64,000 nucleotides of DNA from JALZUR01 sp965205365 (GCA_965205365.1 CBDBGT010000013.1:62001-126000), one strand, 5' to 3'. Numbered from the stretch's first letter, positions 1-9,523 are shown. Made by a program: numbers and translations. The notes: generated from the sequence alone by a model not told the origin.

Positions 1-953
1 TTAGAAACTGAGGGAGCAATAACACATTCCAAAAATATACCTATAAGCTTTTCTGCACAAGCCACATCAAGCTCTTTATTCATAGCAACAATGCCCCCAA
101 AAACACTCATTGGATCTGCATTAAGAGATTTTTCTAAGGCTTCTTTTATATTTTTACCTGAGCCGATTCCACACGGATTGTTGTGTTTCACACTCACCAC
201 TGTAGATTTTTCAAACAGTGCTAGGCTCTCCACAGCAGTGGTTAGGTCTAATAAGTTATTAAAAGATAATTTTTTTCCTTGAAGAACTGTTCCCTGATGA
301 AGCCCTTCCTTACCTTTATCAAACAACCACACTCCTTCTTGATGAGGGTTTTCACCATACCTTAATTTATTTGATTGCTTGTTTTCATTTAAAAGCCAGG
401 AAAACACTCCTCTATCGTATTCAGATAAGTGCTTAAAAGCTTTTCCTGCCAAGCTTTTACGAACCTTGAGGCTTTCAACTTCTCCAGTCTCTAAAAGACT
501 ATAGTCTTTTGGAGAAGTTAACGTAACCAACCTTAAAAAGTTCTTAGCTCCAGCTCTAATCATTGATGGTCCACCAACATCAATAAACTCTATAAGGTCA
601 TTGCCTTTAACACCCTCTTGTTGTTTTTTTAAAAAGGGGTATAAATTTACCACTAATAAATCAAAAGGTTTTATGCCATTTTCTTTTAAAAGCGCACTGT
701 CCTCTTCACTACCCTCTCTTGCAAGGAGTGCCATATGTATTTTAGGGTGGAGGGTTTTTACCCGCCCCCCCATTACCTCAGGAAAACCTGTTTGATGACA
801 AACCTCTACAGTGTTAACACCTAGTTTTTTTAGTGCACTAAACGTTGCACTTGTTGACACCACTTTAATATTATTTTTCTTAAAAAATTTAGCCAAGACA
901 TTTAAATTAGATTTATCTGCAACACTCACAAGTGCAGTTTTAATTTTATTCAT
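1..953 (-). CDS. purH: Bifunctional AICAR transformylase/IMP cyclohydrolase, N-terminal part
   Basis: PurH catalyses the last two steps of IMP synthesis: formylation of AICAR, then ring closure. The frame starts at ATG 953 and runs off the left edge, so only about 317 of the family's usual ~520 residues are seen. The N-terminal MGS-like cyclohydrolase domain is clear (GFPEVMGGRVKTLHPKIH near residues 55-72). It is followed by the start of the transformylase domain, with RYGENPHQ and VVSVKHNNPCGIGSG. The gene follows mlaD on the same strand after a 91-bp gap and may be co-transcribed with it. The identification is firm; the C-terminal half lies outside the window. Confidence 0.95.
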   Translation of the reverse strand, partial: MNKIKTALVSVADKSNLNVLAKFFKKNNIKVVSTSATFSALKKLGVNTVEVCHQTGFPEVMGGRVKTLHPKIHMALLAREGSEEDSALLKENGIKPFDLLVVNLYPFLKKQQEGVKGNDLIEFIDVGGPSMIRAGAKNFLRLVTLTSPKDYSLLETGEVESLKVRKSLAGKAFKHLSEYDRGVFSWLLNENKQSNKLRYGENPHQEGVWLFDKGKEGLHQGTVLQGKKLSFNNLLDLTTAVESLALFEKSTVVSVKHNNPCGIGSGKNIKEALEKSLNADPMSVFGGIVAMNKELDVACAEKLIGIFLECVIAPSVS

Positions 954-1044
954 AGTTAGCCTCACAGTCTTTTTGTTAAGACTTGCTCTAATTTCTCTGT
1001 TTTAAAAAACTACTTCCTTCCACTACTCTCTTTATACATTACCT

Positions 1045-2448
1045 TTAGAAGGCAAAGGAAGCCAAGGCTGCAAGGTCATCATTTGTTAAAAACAACCCTG
1101 CGCCAACAAACGGGCTACTCAAAGCCTCTCTACTAACAGTATTGCCATTTAACATATCATTGTAACCTCCAACTAAATAAAGACCTCTAAAAACATCATA
1201 CTTTGCTAAAAGTCTTACATTAGCTCTTTCATCCTCATCATTTCCTCCAAAGTTAAAAACTTCAGCAGACAATCTTAATTTTTGATTAAATGTAGTATAA
1301 TCTACACCAAACCCACCTGTACTTTCAATAAGCCCACCTTTAAGAGTAAAATTATAAAAGTTTTTTGCTAAAAGAGCTGTTATCTTCACCTTATTGTTGT
1401 AGGTGGTTTCCTCACTATAATCATCTGTTTGAGTGCCCTTTCGTAAAATGGTTTTCTTTTTACTAAGGCCAAACTTATCCTGCACTGCCATAATTTCATA
1501 ATAACGATCCGTTCCAGGCTGAAGTCTTAAACCCACAAAAGACCTTACATCATTGCCCTCTGTTAAAACCTCAGAATGATAATCAAAACTAGTTCTTATT
1601 GTTCTCACGCCTCCAAGGAGGGTATTTAAATTATCAATGGCTGTATTTATACCCTCTACAGTAGTTTCATCATTAATAAGGCGACCAATGGTCCCTTCTC
1701 CGTTATTTATCTTATCTGTAATGGACACTACATTTGCTAAGGATTCATCAAATTTTGCTAAACCATTAAAAGCATTATCAAAAGCTTCATTAATACGCTC
1801 TTTTGAATCTCTACCCATTATGGAGTCTAACGTGTCTGTAATTCCGTCAAGTTTATCAATAATTGAACTGATCTTTCCCCCACTTACAGAAGAAACATTA
1901 GCTAAATTGGCTGTTAGAGTTTCCATATTTGTAATAATTCTTCCAATTGGAGTTTGGGTGGTTCCTAAAATTGTGGCGTCTTTAATGGCTAGTGCAACTT
2001 CATTTAAAGATTTTGCAACTTTACCTACTTCTGACAAAACATCGCCCATGGAATCTGTACTTGGAACCATATTTAAAGAGCTTCCTGGTTTTAAGGCAGG
2101 ATCTTTAAGTTTTCCATTATAAATAGCAATATGCTTACTTCCTAAAATTCCCTCTGTTTTAAACTCAGCGTAAGAAGATGACGACAACCCTAGCCCGGGT
2201 TGTATGGACAAAGTCAACACTGCGCTTCCATCTTTTAATTCAATACTTTCAACAACACCAATTTTAACACCTGCCATTTTAACCGCTGTATTTGAAATAA
2301 TTCCTGAGGCATCACTAACAGTAATGCTATAATTTTCACTAGTAGTAAATATTCCCATACCTTTAGTAACTTTCATTGACATATAGCCAACAAGTAAAAA
2401 ACTTACTATAAATAAAGCTCCAACTTTTAACTCCGGCCTTTCAAACAT
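1045..2448 (-). CDS. mlaD: MlaD-type MCE protein with C-terminal putative beta-barrel
   Basis: This is the substrate-binding MCE subunit of an Mla phospholipid transporter. The 467 residues hold an N-terminal membrane anchor (about 9-27), an MCE domain (about 38-115, with GVKIGVVESIEL and the GILGSKHIAI region), then a long helical stretch with repeated hydrophobic spacing (about 130-300). E. coli MlaD is only about 180 residues. From about 315 on, alternating polar/hydrophobic strands rich in aromatics and glycine end in ...ASFAF, which resembles an outer-membrane barrel with a terminal aromatic residue. If so, the protein would span the whole envelope. It overlaps mlaF by 8 bp. The MCE call is firm; the barrel is inference from residue pattern. 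Confidence 0.88.
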   Translation of the reverse strand: MFERPELKVGALFIVSFLLVGYMSMKVTKGMGIFTTSENYSITVSDASGIISNTAVKMAGVKIGVVESIELKDGSAVLTLSIQPGLGLSSSSYAEFKTEGILGSKHIAIYNGKLKDPALKPGSSLNMVPSTDSMGDVLSEVGKVAKSLNEVALAIKDATILGTTQTPIGRIITNMETLTANLANVSSVSGGKISSIIDKLDGITDTLDSIMGRDSKERINEAFDNAFNGLAKFDESLANVVSITDKINNGEGTIGRLINDETTVEGINTAIDNLNTLLGGVRTIRTSFDYHSEVLTEGNDVRSFVGLRLQPGTDRYYEIMAVQDKFGLSKKKTILRKGTQTDDYSEETTYNNKVKITALLAKNFYNFTLKGGLIESTGGFGVDYTTFNQKLRLSAEVFNFGGNDEDERANVRLLAKYDVFRGLYLVGGYNDMLNGNTVSREALSSPFVGAGLFLTNDDLAALASFAF

Positions 2449-3208
2449 TTTTTTTCTTCCTTACACCCATACTCACAAATTTTTGTATAAATGGGTCTGA
2501 TGATTTTAAAAACTCTTCTGGTGCACCCTGCTTTAAAACTTTTCCATCATGAAGCATAACAACATAATCTCCAATACGAAATGCTGCATGCAAATCATGA
2601 GAAATCACAACAGAGGTGTGTCCACTTTTAAAATGATGTGTGTCATAGATTAAACCATCCACCATATCTGTTAAAATAGGATCCAGCCCCGTTGTGGGCT
2701 CATCATACAACAAAATCTCAGGGTCTAAAGACAGCGCTCTTGCAAGGCCTACTCTTTTTCTCATCCCCCCACTCATCTCTGACGGCAGCTTACTAAAATG
2801 CTTCTCATTAAACCCTGCCTGTTCTAGTTTTATTCCCCCAAGCCTAGTCATTTCTTCTCTTGTAAGATCCTTTCTGTGCTCAAACATTGGGAAAATAACA
2901 TTTTCTAGTGCCGTCATATCATCAAAAAGTGCTGAATACTGAAACATCACACCTAAATTAATACGAAGCTTAAGCTTTTGATCTCTTGTCATTTCATTAA
3001 GGTTTTTACCAAGGACTTGAATGCTACCCTCTGTGGGTTCCATTAAACCCAATATATGCTTCATTAAAACAGACTTACCTGTTCCGCTAAAGCCGATAAT
3101 CATAGTGATACTTCCCTTTGGTATTGATAAATCAATACCTTTAAGAACAAAATCGCGTCCACCATCAAATGTCTTTTTTAAGTTAGTAATCTGAATCGCT
3201 GTTTCCAT
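2441..3208 (-). CDS. mlaF: Mla ABC transporter ATP-binding subunit
   Basis: This ATPase drives MCE-type lipid transport at the inner membrane. In 255 residues it has Walker A GFSGTGKS (39-46), an ABC signature in MSGGMRKRVGLARAL (from 145), Walker B with ILLYDEP (165-171) and the H-loop in VISHDLHAAF. Length and motifs are those of MlaF/Ttg2A. Its ATG overlaps the mlaE stop in a TGATG arrangement, and its 3' end overlaps mlaD by 8 bp, so the three subunits are translationally coupled. Confidence 0.95.
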   Translation of the reverse strand: METAIQITNLKKTFDGGRDFVLKGIDLSIPKGSITMIIGFSGTGKSVLMKHILGLMEPTEGSIQVLGKNLNEMTRDQKLKLRINLGVMFQYSALFDDMTALENVIFPMFEHRKDLTREEMTRLGGIKLEQAGFNEKHFSKLPSEMSGGMRKRVGLARALSLDPEILLYDEPTTGLDPILTDMVDGLIYDTHHFKSGHTSVVISHDLHAAFRIGDYVVMLHDGKVLKQGAPEEFLKSSDPFIQKFVSMGVRKKKNV

Positions 3209-4002
3209 CAGTTCCTCATTAAATTATAAAATCTGATAAAATTAGATACAAAGTAGTCTAATACAATTACCATAACCATGCTAACCACAACTCCCCTATT
3301 TGTAGACTCTCCAACACCTCTAGCTCCACCTGTTGTAGTAAAGCCTCTAAATGTGCAAAAAAGCCCAAAAAACAAACCAAAAACTGCAGTCTTAAACAAA
3401 CCCTCATAAACATAGGATGGCTCTACCCAAAGTTGTATTCGCTCCAAATAAACACCTTTATCTAAACCAAGAAAATGTACACTTAACAAATATGACGCCA
3501 TTATGGCCATAAAATCAAACATTGCACACAATAATGGCGTAGCTAAAACACTTGCAACAATTCTTGGGCTTACTAAATACTGAATAGACTCTATTCCCAT
3601 GACCTCTAAGGCATCAATTTGCTCAGAAACTCTCATTGTTCCAAGCTGTGCAGCCATTGCCCCACCCGCTCTAGCAGAAATAACTAAACTAGTTAACACA
3701 GGCCCTATTTCTCTAGTAATTGCTAAAGCCACTGTTGGCCCCACTAAATCACCTGCTCCAAAAAGATTAAATCCAACCCATATCTGAAAACTGAGTGCTA
3801 ACCCTGTGAAAACTCCTGTTAACACTATAATTCCAATGGACTGATTTCCAACAAAATCTATGTGCGTAAGAATTTCATTGTACCTAAAAGGTTTAGTAAA
3901 AATAGATTTTAATGCTTTAACGGAAAATAAATAAAACTCCCCTACAGTTTGAATAGGTTTTAAAACCCGTTTTTCAAAAACAGAATTAAAATATAATCTC
4001 AT
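3208..4002 (-). CDS. mlaE: Mla ABC transporter permease
   Basis: This is the integral inner-membrane permease of the Mla/MCE transporter. It has 264 residues, about five to six hydrophobic segments, and the MlaE-family core ITREIGPVLTSLVISARAGGAMAAQLGTM split by short turns, followed by EQIDALEVMGI. It lies 3 bp downstream of alr and is coupled to mlaF. No separate mlaB or mlaC is visible in this operon, as is common outside enterics. Confidence 0.94.
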   Translation of the reverse strand: MRLYFNSVFEKRVLKPIQTVGEFYLFSVKALKSIFTKPFRYNEILTHIDFVGNQSIGIIVLTGVFTGLALSFQIWVGFNLFGAGDLVGPTVALAITREIGPVLTSLVISARAGGAMAAQLGTMRVSEQIDALEVMGIESIQYLVSPRIVASVLATPLLCAMFDFMAIMASYLLSVHFLGLDKGVYLERIQLWVEPSYVYEGLFKTAVFGLFFGLFCTFRGFTTTGGARGVGESTNRGVVVSMVMVIVLDYFVSNFIRFYNLMRN

Positions 4003-4005
4003 ATA

Positions 4006-5085
4006 CTAAAAAACCCTTCGTTCAATACGATGACCTAACCCTGTTAAAAGCTCATAAGGAATAGTGTTTAATATTTTTGCCCACTCAAAAAGACTTGAGT
4101 ACGTTTCATCAAACAAAGTAAGCTTATCACCTTGTTTTAAGTTTTTTTCACTTCCTAAGTTCACCATACAATAATCCATACAAATAGCTCCTACCTGAGA
4201 ATAAGCAACTCCCTTTAAAAAAAATTTTATTCTATTTGAAAGACCTCTTCGTAAACCATCTGCATATCCAATGGGCAAAACACCAATCCTTACAGGCTCC
4301 TTGGCTTTCCAAACTCCTTCATAAGAAACCTTATCTCCAGTAGACAGACTATTAAAAGACACCACAGGAGATGTAAGCCTTAAAACACCCTTTAATCCAC
4401 TCTCCTTTATTAGGCTCACCCCATAAAGACCAATACCTGGCCTTAAACCTACCTGAAACTTACCACTTTGAATAGCTGTGGAATTAGGAGCATGAACATT
4501 TTCCTTACAAACTCCTACCTTAGAGGCACAGTTGATTAAATCTGTTAAAAGCCTTGCACTCAACCCCTCCTCTTGTAAAAAATCTTTACTATTAGGAAAA
4601 TGACCACATACACCTTGAATATTAAGCCCTAGGCTTTTTAAAACCTCCCCTACTTGAGACACATCCTTTAACTTAAACCCAAACCTAGACATGCCTAAAT
4701 CAAATTTTAAATGGACACTGCCTATTTTTTTTAAATCATCTTTTAAAAGTCCTTTTAAAACATCTAAATCACTATAACTGCCCACAACGGGAGTTAAGTC
4801 ACTTTCAGCATAAGATTTTATAGAGCCTTTATAAAGAGCATTGAACACCAAAATTTCAAAGGCCTTGTTAGGAAAAAAACGTCTTAATTTCTCAGCTTCA
4901 AAAACTCGAGCAACTCCAAAGTGTTTCGCCCCAGCCTCTAGTAATGTTCCCACCACAAGGGTATCACCAACCCCATAGGCATTAGTCTTAACCATTGGAC
5001 ATATAAATGTTGAGTCTGTTTTGCTTTTAATTAAATTAAAGTTTTTAACTAAATTATCTTGATTCACCCATAAAACTGGATTCAT
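4006..5085 (-). CDS. alr: Alanine racemase
   Basis: This PLP enzyme interconverts L- and D-alanine for peptidoglycan. Its 359 residues are the usual size. The PLP-lysine motif is MVKTNAYGVG, with the lysine at about residue 33, and later family blocks include HFPNSKD, GLRPGIGLYG, LPIGYADGLRR and CMDYCMVNLG. The start overlaps the end of the upstream GGDEF-like gene by 4 bp and the stop is 3 bp before mlaE, so it sits inside an envelope operon. Confidence 0.95.
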   Translation of the reverse strand: MNPVLWVNQDNLVKNFNLIKSKTDSTFICPMVKTNAYGVGDTLVVGTLLEAGAKHFGVARVFEAEKLRRFFPNKAFEILVFNALYKGSIKSYAESDLTPVVGSYSDLDVLKGLLKDDLKKIGSVHLKFDLGMSRFGFKLKDVSQVGEVLKSLGLNIQGVCGHFPNSKDFLQEEGLSARLLTDLINCASKVGVCKENVHAPNSTAIQSGKFQVGLRPGIGLYGVSLIKESGLKGVLRLTSPVVSFNSLSTGDKVSYEGVWKAKEPVRIGVLPIGYADGLRRGLSNRIKFFLKGVAYSQVGAICMDYCMVNLGSEKNLKQGDKLTLFDETYSSLFEWAKILNTIPYELLTGLGHRIERRVF

Positions 5086-6542
5086 ATCTCTACCTTTTTT
5101 CTATTCATTGTAGAAACTGGTAAACTCATCTCCTCAAAATCTTTCTTAAACCCTAGTTTAGTTTTTAAACCTATTATTGTACCTGAGGACTCTCTATGTA
5201 ACATAGTCGACTCTAAAGATGAAATGAGTTCATCAGCAGAGGACACTTGAGACGGGTAAGTGCCTAAAACAATTGATGCTGAACAGATCAGTTTAGTTTT
5301 CATATCATTAAAAAATTTAGTCTGTGCAATTTGTTTTGACATTTTACTTGCCTTTAAAAGACCGGCCTGTGTAGACATATGAGGAAATAAAACTGCAAAC
5401 TTATACTCACCCATTCTCCCCACTAAATCATTGTGCCTTATACTACTTTTTAACAACTGTGGAAAACTTTTAACCAATGTTTTAACTCTTTCTTCGTTGT
5501 ATTTTGCCTTAACTCCATAAAACCCATCAATTTCAAAAAGCATAACCGTAACAGGCAAAAAAACTCTCTTTGCTCTCATAATTTCATTTTGTAATTGATT
5601 AAAAAATCCTTCTCTTAAAATACACCCTGTTAAATCATCATTTATCTTATTCCCTAAATACTTATTTTTATATATAACTGCACATAGGCAAGCTTCTGCA
5701 TAATCACAAAGTAAGTGTAAGTCAGCATCAACACTACCCTTTGGAGGCAGTTCATATACTAAAACACCTTTAACTTCCCCCTCAACCTCTAACACTTTAA
5801 TCTCTATGTTTAAATGGCCGAAAATTTTTTCAATTACTTTATTAAATGCTGGAACAAGTTTTAACTGAGATAAGTGCTGTTGGGCTTTAAACTCTTTAGA
5901 GCTAGAAAAATTTAAACCTATTCCATTAATTTTTTTAGTTGAAAAATTAAACCCTGATAAAACTACTAAACTTGAATATGTTGGTAAGTATTTAAAAAAC
6001 AACCCCTTACGCGAACTTAAAACTAGAGTCTCTAAAGATTCAATAAGAGCAACACCAATTTCATCTATTGAACTACATCTTTTAATCCTTAGTATGGCCT
6101 CTGTTATTTTTTCAAAATTTGAATCAATAGTCTCCTCTTCAAGAACCTCTATTACATCCTCATCATCATTTGAATCAACAACCTGACCACTAAAACTCTG
6201 CTGGTTTAATGTTTTTGTTTCTTCTAAAATTTTCTTAATAGCATTGTAATCTTCAGAGTACACCACTCCAGAGTGTGAAAGCTTAAAAAACTTCCCTGAG
6301 TCAACTGTAAAAATAGCCCTTGTTGTTGGATTTTGACCTAATTCAAGCCTTAACCTTTGATAATCCTCTTCGCTTTTTAAAAACCCCTCTCCAATAAAAA
6401 TCAAATTAAACTTATGTGAAACTGCATCTGATAAAAAACTAGTAAGCTTAGAGTAAGTTTTAACTTCACAATCTAAGTGCAATAAAAAAGCACCCAATGC
6501 TTGGTGCTCTAAACCTGTCAAAAGGCCAATTAATAATTTCAA
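5082..6542 (-). CDS. Regulatory protein with degenerate GGDEF domain
   Basis: The 486-residue protein seems to have three parts: an N-terminal receiver-like fold (about 1-115) without a clear phospho-acceptor triad, an acidic linker (DSNDDEDVIEVLEEE, about 124-138) and a GAF-like middle, then a GGDEF-like C-terminus (about 310-450). The domain entry motif is recognisable (DDLTGCILREGFFNQL), but the active-site GG[DE]EF is replaced by MGEYKF. Diguanylate cyclase activity is therefore unlikely, and a nucleotide-sensing or structural role is inferred. It overlaps alr by 4 bp and follows the next membrane protein by 31 bp. Confidence 0.7.
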   Translation of the reverse strand: MKLLIGLLTGLEHQALGAFLLHLDCEVKTYSKLTSFLSDAVSHKFNLIFIGEGFLKSEEDYQRLRLELGQNPTTRAIFTVDSGKFFKLSHSGVVYSEDYNAIKKILEETKTLNQQSFSGQVVDSNDDEDVIEVLEEETIDSNFEKITEAILRIKRCSSIDEIGVALIESLETLVLSSRKGLFFKYLPTYSSLVVLSGFNFSTKKINGIGLNFSSSKEFKAQQHLSQLKLVPAFNKVIEKIFGHLNIEIKVLEVEGEVKGVLVYELPPKGSVDADLHLLCDYAEACLCAVIYKNKYLGNKINDDLTGCILREGFFNQLQNEIMRAKRVFLPVTVMLFEIDGFYGVKAKYNEERVKTLVKSFPQLLKSSIRHNDLVGRMGEYKFAVLFPHMSTQAGLLKASKMSKQIAQTKFFNDMKTKLICSASIVLGTYPSQVSSADELISSLESTMLHRESSGTIIGLKTKLGFKKDFEEMSLPVSTMNRKKVEI

Positions 6543-6573
6543 CTACTTTTAAACCTCAATAAAAAATTAAACC

Positions 6574-7659
6574 CTAGGCTTTGTTCTCCTCTAAGCCCTT
6601 ATCTTTTTCTAAATTTTGTGTAAATTCATCAATATTTACGCTAAGCTCTTCAGCTAATTTTACCCACTCATCAAAACTCACATGTTCATCTTCTTTTGGC
6701 TTTGCCTTAGCTGTTACTTCTACGTTATTCTCTTCTTTAGAGGTTTGCCCTAAAATTGGATTGTCAATTAGAAATTCTGTATAATCTAACTCTGATTGAT
6801 CCTTCTTATTGGTTAAATCCACCATTCGCACATCTTCAGAGACATCACTATCTTGAAAAATACTTTTATCTTTAGATTCGTTAAGAACATTAGATTCTAA
6901 AGCCTCTTTAGTTATGGCTTTAAAAGAACCCTCACTTGCCTTTGCTAATGCCCGCTGACCTTGACCATACTCAGTATAAAAATAAAGGGCCATTAAAATG
7001 AAAAAAATCCCTAAAACCCCCATAAAGTTTATAAATGCAAAACTCACACTCTGAGGCTTTAAAACTGCAAATGTGTAGGTTTTATCAGACACAGTAAATG
7101 AGTATTCCTCATATAAATTTCCTATATTATGAGACTTACCAACATAAGCTTTCTCATAAGATGCCATGACTCTTTTTTTTCCATCTACAAGAAACCACTG
7201 GTTTTCCTCAAGCCCCTGCCTTAAATAATTTAAAACTGAATCTAGTTCAAAACCGACAATTTCAACATCACCATGGGTTTTAACCGCCCTTACTAAATAC
7301 CCACCTTTTTCTTCCAAATTTAGAGTAAAAAATAAAGATTCCTCCCCTACATCTAAATAAGCCTTCTTCACCTCTAAATAAAAATCATCACCTAAGCCCT
7401 CACTTAACTTAAAATCTACTAGGTTCAAATCCAAACCTGAGAATTTTAATGAAAATTCAGCTGGTTTTTTAAGCTCTTCTAAGAAACCTGCATTAAAACC
7501 AGACAGCCTTTCCCAACGAGACTGTATTAAGTTAAATTTAACCGGTAAATTTTCATTTTCAACTATTTCATACTGTTTTTTTACAACAGAAGTCACTCCC
7601 ACCCATGCTGTGCTTAAAAAAAACATTGCCAATACAAAAATAACTATTTTCTTAAACAT
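6574..7659 (-). CDS. Two-TM membrane protein of unknown function
   Basis: No family was recognised. The start is placed at ATG 7659 because a GGAGG Shine-Dalgarno sits just upstream and the residues beyond it (FKKIVIFVLAMFFLSTAWVGV) form a membrane segment; a longer frame to 7713 is possible. A periplasmic-looking domain of about 170 residues follows, then a second membrane helix (VSFAFINFMGVLGIFFILMA), then an acidic, low-complexity cytoplasmic tail. This layout resembles membrane sensors or scaffolds such as dCACHE-type proteins, but no signalling domain is visible in the tail. It is probably first in the operon leading to alr and mla. Confidence 0.6.
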   Translation of the reverse strand: MFKKIVIFVLAMFFLSTAWVGVTSVVKKQYEIVENENLPVKFNLIQSRWERLSGFNAGFLEELKKPAEFSLKFSGLDLNLVDFKLSEGLGDDFYLEVKKAYLDVGEESLFFTLNLEEKGGYLVRAVKTHGDVEIVGFELDSVLNYLRQGLEENQWFLVDGKKRVMASYEKAYVGKSHNIGNLYEEYSFTVSDKTYTFAVLKPQSVSFAFINFMGVLGIFFILMALYFYTEYGQGQRALAKASEGSFKAITKEALESNVLNESKDKSIFQDSDVSEDVRMVDLTNKKDQSELDYTEFLIDNPILGQTSKEENNVEVTAKAKPKEDEHVSFDEWVKLAEELSVNIDEFTQNLEKDKGLEENKA

Positions 7660-7744
7660 AATATCCTCCAACAACCCTCCCCTATCATAACGATTAAAAC
7701 CTTGCTGACGCAAGGAATTGAAGAGATTATAAGTCTAAACTTCA

Positions 7745-8044
7745 ATGTATGCTCTTTATATGAAAAAAAACACCAAACAGACTATTATCATAGGTTTAAG
7801 GGCAACTAGCCTTATGGCTACCTATAAATTAGCTAAAAAAAGTATTGCCTCTTTAGCTATTTTAAAAAATTTTTTTTTAAAACAACCCATAAAAGCTGTT
7901 GTATCTCCTTTAAAAGACCCATGTTGTCACCATAACATTTATTGTTTTCTTAAAAGCAATAAACTGTTAACAGCACCAGTTAGTAAAAACTTTATTTTAA
8001 CAAAGCCTCTTATAAAGCACAGTAAAGGACCCTACACTCTATGA
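7745..8044 (+). CDS. Small membrane-associated protein, possibly a diverged YidD
   Basis: This 99-residue frame ends in an ATGA overlap with the downstream hydrolase, which supports it being translated. It has an N-terminal hydrophobic/amphipathic region, then VVSPLKDPCCHHNIYC and a basic tail. The order SPL..P.C, a second Cys six residues later, then a basic LTK region resembles YidD, the membrane-insertion efficiency factor (SPLLGP.CR..PTC). The conserved Arg and Pro-Thr are missing and the similarity is weak. It could equally be an unrelated small protein. Confidence 0.45.
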   Translation: MYALYMKKNTKQTIIIGLRATSLMATYKLAKKSIASLAILKNFFLKQPIKAVVSPLKDPCCHHNIYCFLKSNKLLTAPVSKNFILTKPLIKHSKGPYTL

Positions 8045-8880
8045 CATTATCTAATAACACCACTCATTTTTTTCAAAGTAGTGATAAACAAAGGCAATTA
8101 TTTTATCAAAAGCATGTCTCTCAACTAGGCCGCTGTAAAGCTCTTTTAGTCATCACCCATGGACTTGGTGAGCACTCTGATGCCTATACTCATGTTAGTG
8201 ACTTTATCTCCTCAAAGCTTCCTGTTGATGTTGTTTCTTGGGATTTAGCAGGACATGGAAAATCCAGTGGCCAAAGGGGTTATGTTGGAGACATACAGTG
8301 GTTTATTAAAGACTTTACTAAACTTTTAACGCTCATATCTAAAGAATCAAAAAAACCTTTATTTTTACTCAGTCATTCTCTTGGAGGCCTTATTACCCTA
8401 AGTGCTGAACAAAAAAACGAATTTCATAATTTAAATATAAAAGGAATCATCCTCTCAAACCCTTGTACAAAACTTAACCTTAATCCCCCTAAATGGAAAA
8501 CCACTAGCTCTGAGTTCCTAGCCAAAATTGCTCCAAGACTCACCTTTGGAAATGAAATTCTACCTGAACAACTTTCATCAGACTTAGAATATTTAAAAAC
8601 CCATAAAGCTGACCCCATAAGACACTCTAAAATTTCACCTCGCCTATTCTTAGGAATAAAAAAACTTACTCAAGAACTCATGCCCCAAAGTTTTAAGACT
8701 CCAACTTTATCTCTTTTGTCCTCTAAAGATTCTGTTTGTGATGCAAATCATGCCGCAAAATTACTAAAAAACCGATCTAAAATTGTTTTCTTTGATAATT
8801 CCATGCATGAAGTGTTAAATGATATTGAAAAAGAAACTGCTATTCTTCAAATAAAGGAATTCTTAAATGAAAATTTTTAA
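8041..8880 (+). CDS. Alpha/beta hydrolase, monoacylglycerol-lipase type
   Basis: This 279-residue serine hydrolase of the Hydrolase_4 / lysophospholipase group would cleave lipid esters. The oxyanion region LVITHGLGEHSDAY and the HG-type motif WDLAGHGKSSGQRGYV are at about 38-85. The nucleophile elbow is LLSHSLGGLI (Ser at about 114), the acid likely lies in LLSSKDSVCD and the His in FDNSMHEVLND. No signal peptide is seen, so it is probably cytoplasmic. It overlaps both neighbours: upstream by 4 bp and the downstream lipoprotein by 14 bp. Confidence 0.88.
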   Translation: MTLSNNTTHFFQSSDKQRQLFYQKHVSQLGRCKALLVITHGLGEHSDAYTHVSDFISSKLPVDVVSWDLAGHGKSSGQRGYVGDIQWFIKDFTKLLTLISKESKKPLFLLSHSLGGLITLSAEQKNEFHNLNIKGIILSNPCTKLNLNPPKWKTTSSEFLAKIAPRLTFGNEILPEQLSSDLEYLKTHKADPIRHSKISPRLFLGIKKLTQELMPQSFKTPTLSLLSSKDSVCDANHAAKLLKNRSKIVFFDNSMHEVLNDIEKETAILQIKEFLNENF

Positions 8881-9457
8881 TCTATTTTTAATCCTCATAC
8901 TACTCTCATCCTGTAATCATGCTCCTATAAATACAAAACTTACAAATGATTGGCGTCCCCTAACATTATCCAAGCAAAAACGAATAATAAGAAAGCAAAC
9001 AAAACAAAGAAAAGAGTACCATGGTCTTCACCTTTTGTTTGAAGCTGAACTCACTTTTTTAGATAAAAAAATTCAAGATAATAATTTAAAAATTAAAAGC
9101 CAGTTTAAAAACTGGACCTCTAGTAAAGCTTTTGAATTTAAAAATGAAAGAGAAAAACTTCTTTCTACATATTCTGAATTCTTTCTAACTTTTTATTCTC
9201 CAAAAAAAAAGAGAAACAAACTTAATCAAAAAGCCTCTAATTGGAAAGCAATTTTAAAAGTTGACGGTGTTGAATATGAAGGAGCTATTGGTCTTAGAAA
9301 AAACATTTCACATCATAATAAAATCTATTTCCCTGAACTAAACCCTTGGAGTACGCCTTACCTAATAACCTTCCCTGTTTCCACTCAAAGTTTATCTACT
9401 AAAAAATTTCAAGTTGTTATAATGGGACCTGAGGGCATGGCTCAATTTAAATATTAA
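8867..9457 (+). CDS. Hypothetical lipoprotein
   Basis: The 196-residue protein has a lipoprotein signal, FLILILLSSC, with the lipobox cysteine at residue 16. The mature part is very basic and Lys-rich, with one stretch on growing strands (WKAILKVDGVEYEGAIG) that may be a beta domain. No family was recognised. It is coupled to the hydrolase by a 14-bp overlap and ends the three-gene plus-strand cluster. Confidence 0.7.
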   Translation: MKIFNLFLILILLSSCNHAPINTKLTNDWRPLTLSKQKRIIRKQTKQRKEYHGLHLLFEAELTFLDKKIQDNNLKIKSQFKNWTSSKAFEFKNEREKLLSTYSEFFLTFYSPKKKRNKLNQKASNWKAILKVDGVEYEGAIGLRKNISHHNKIYFPELNPWSTPYLITFPVSTQSLSTKKFQVVIMGPEGMAQFKY

Positions 9458-9523
9458 ACCCTTAAAAATATCTTTTATATCCTACTATAGTCTTTTTTAA
9501 AAACCATAATTTTCCTATTCTTC

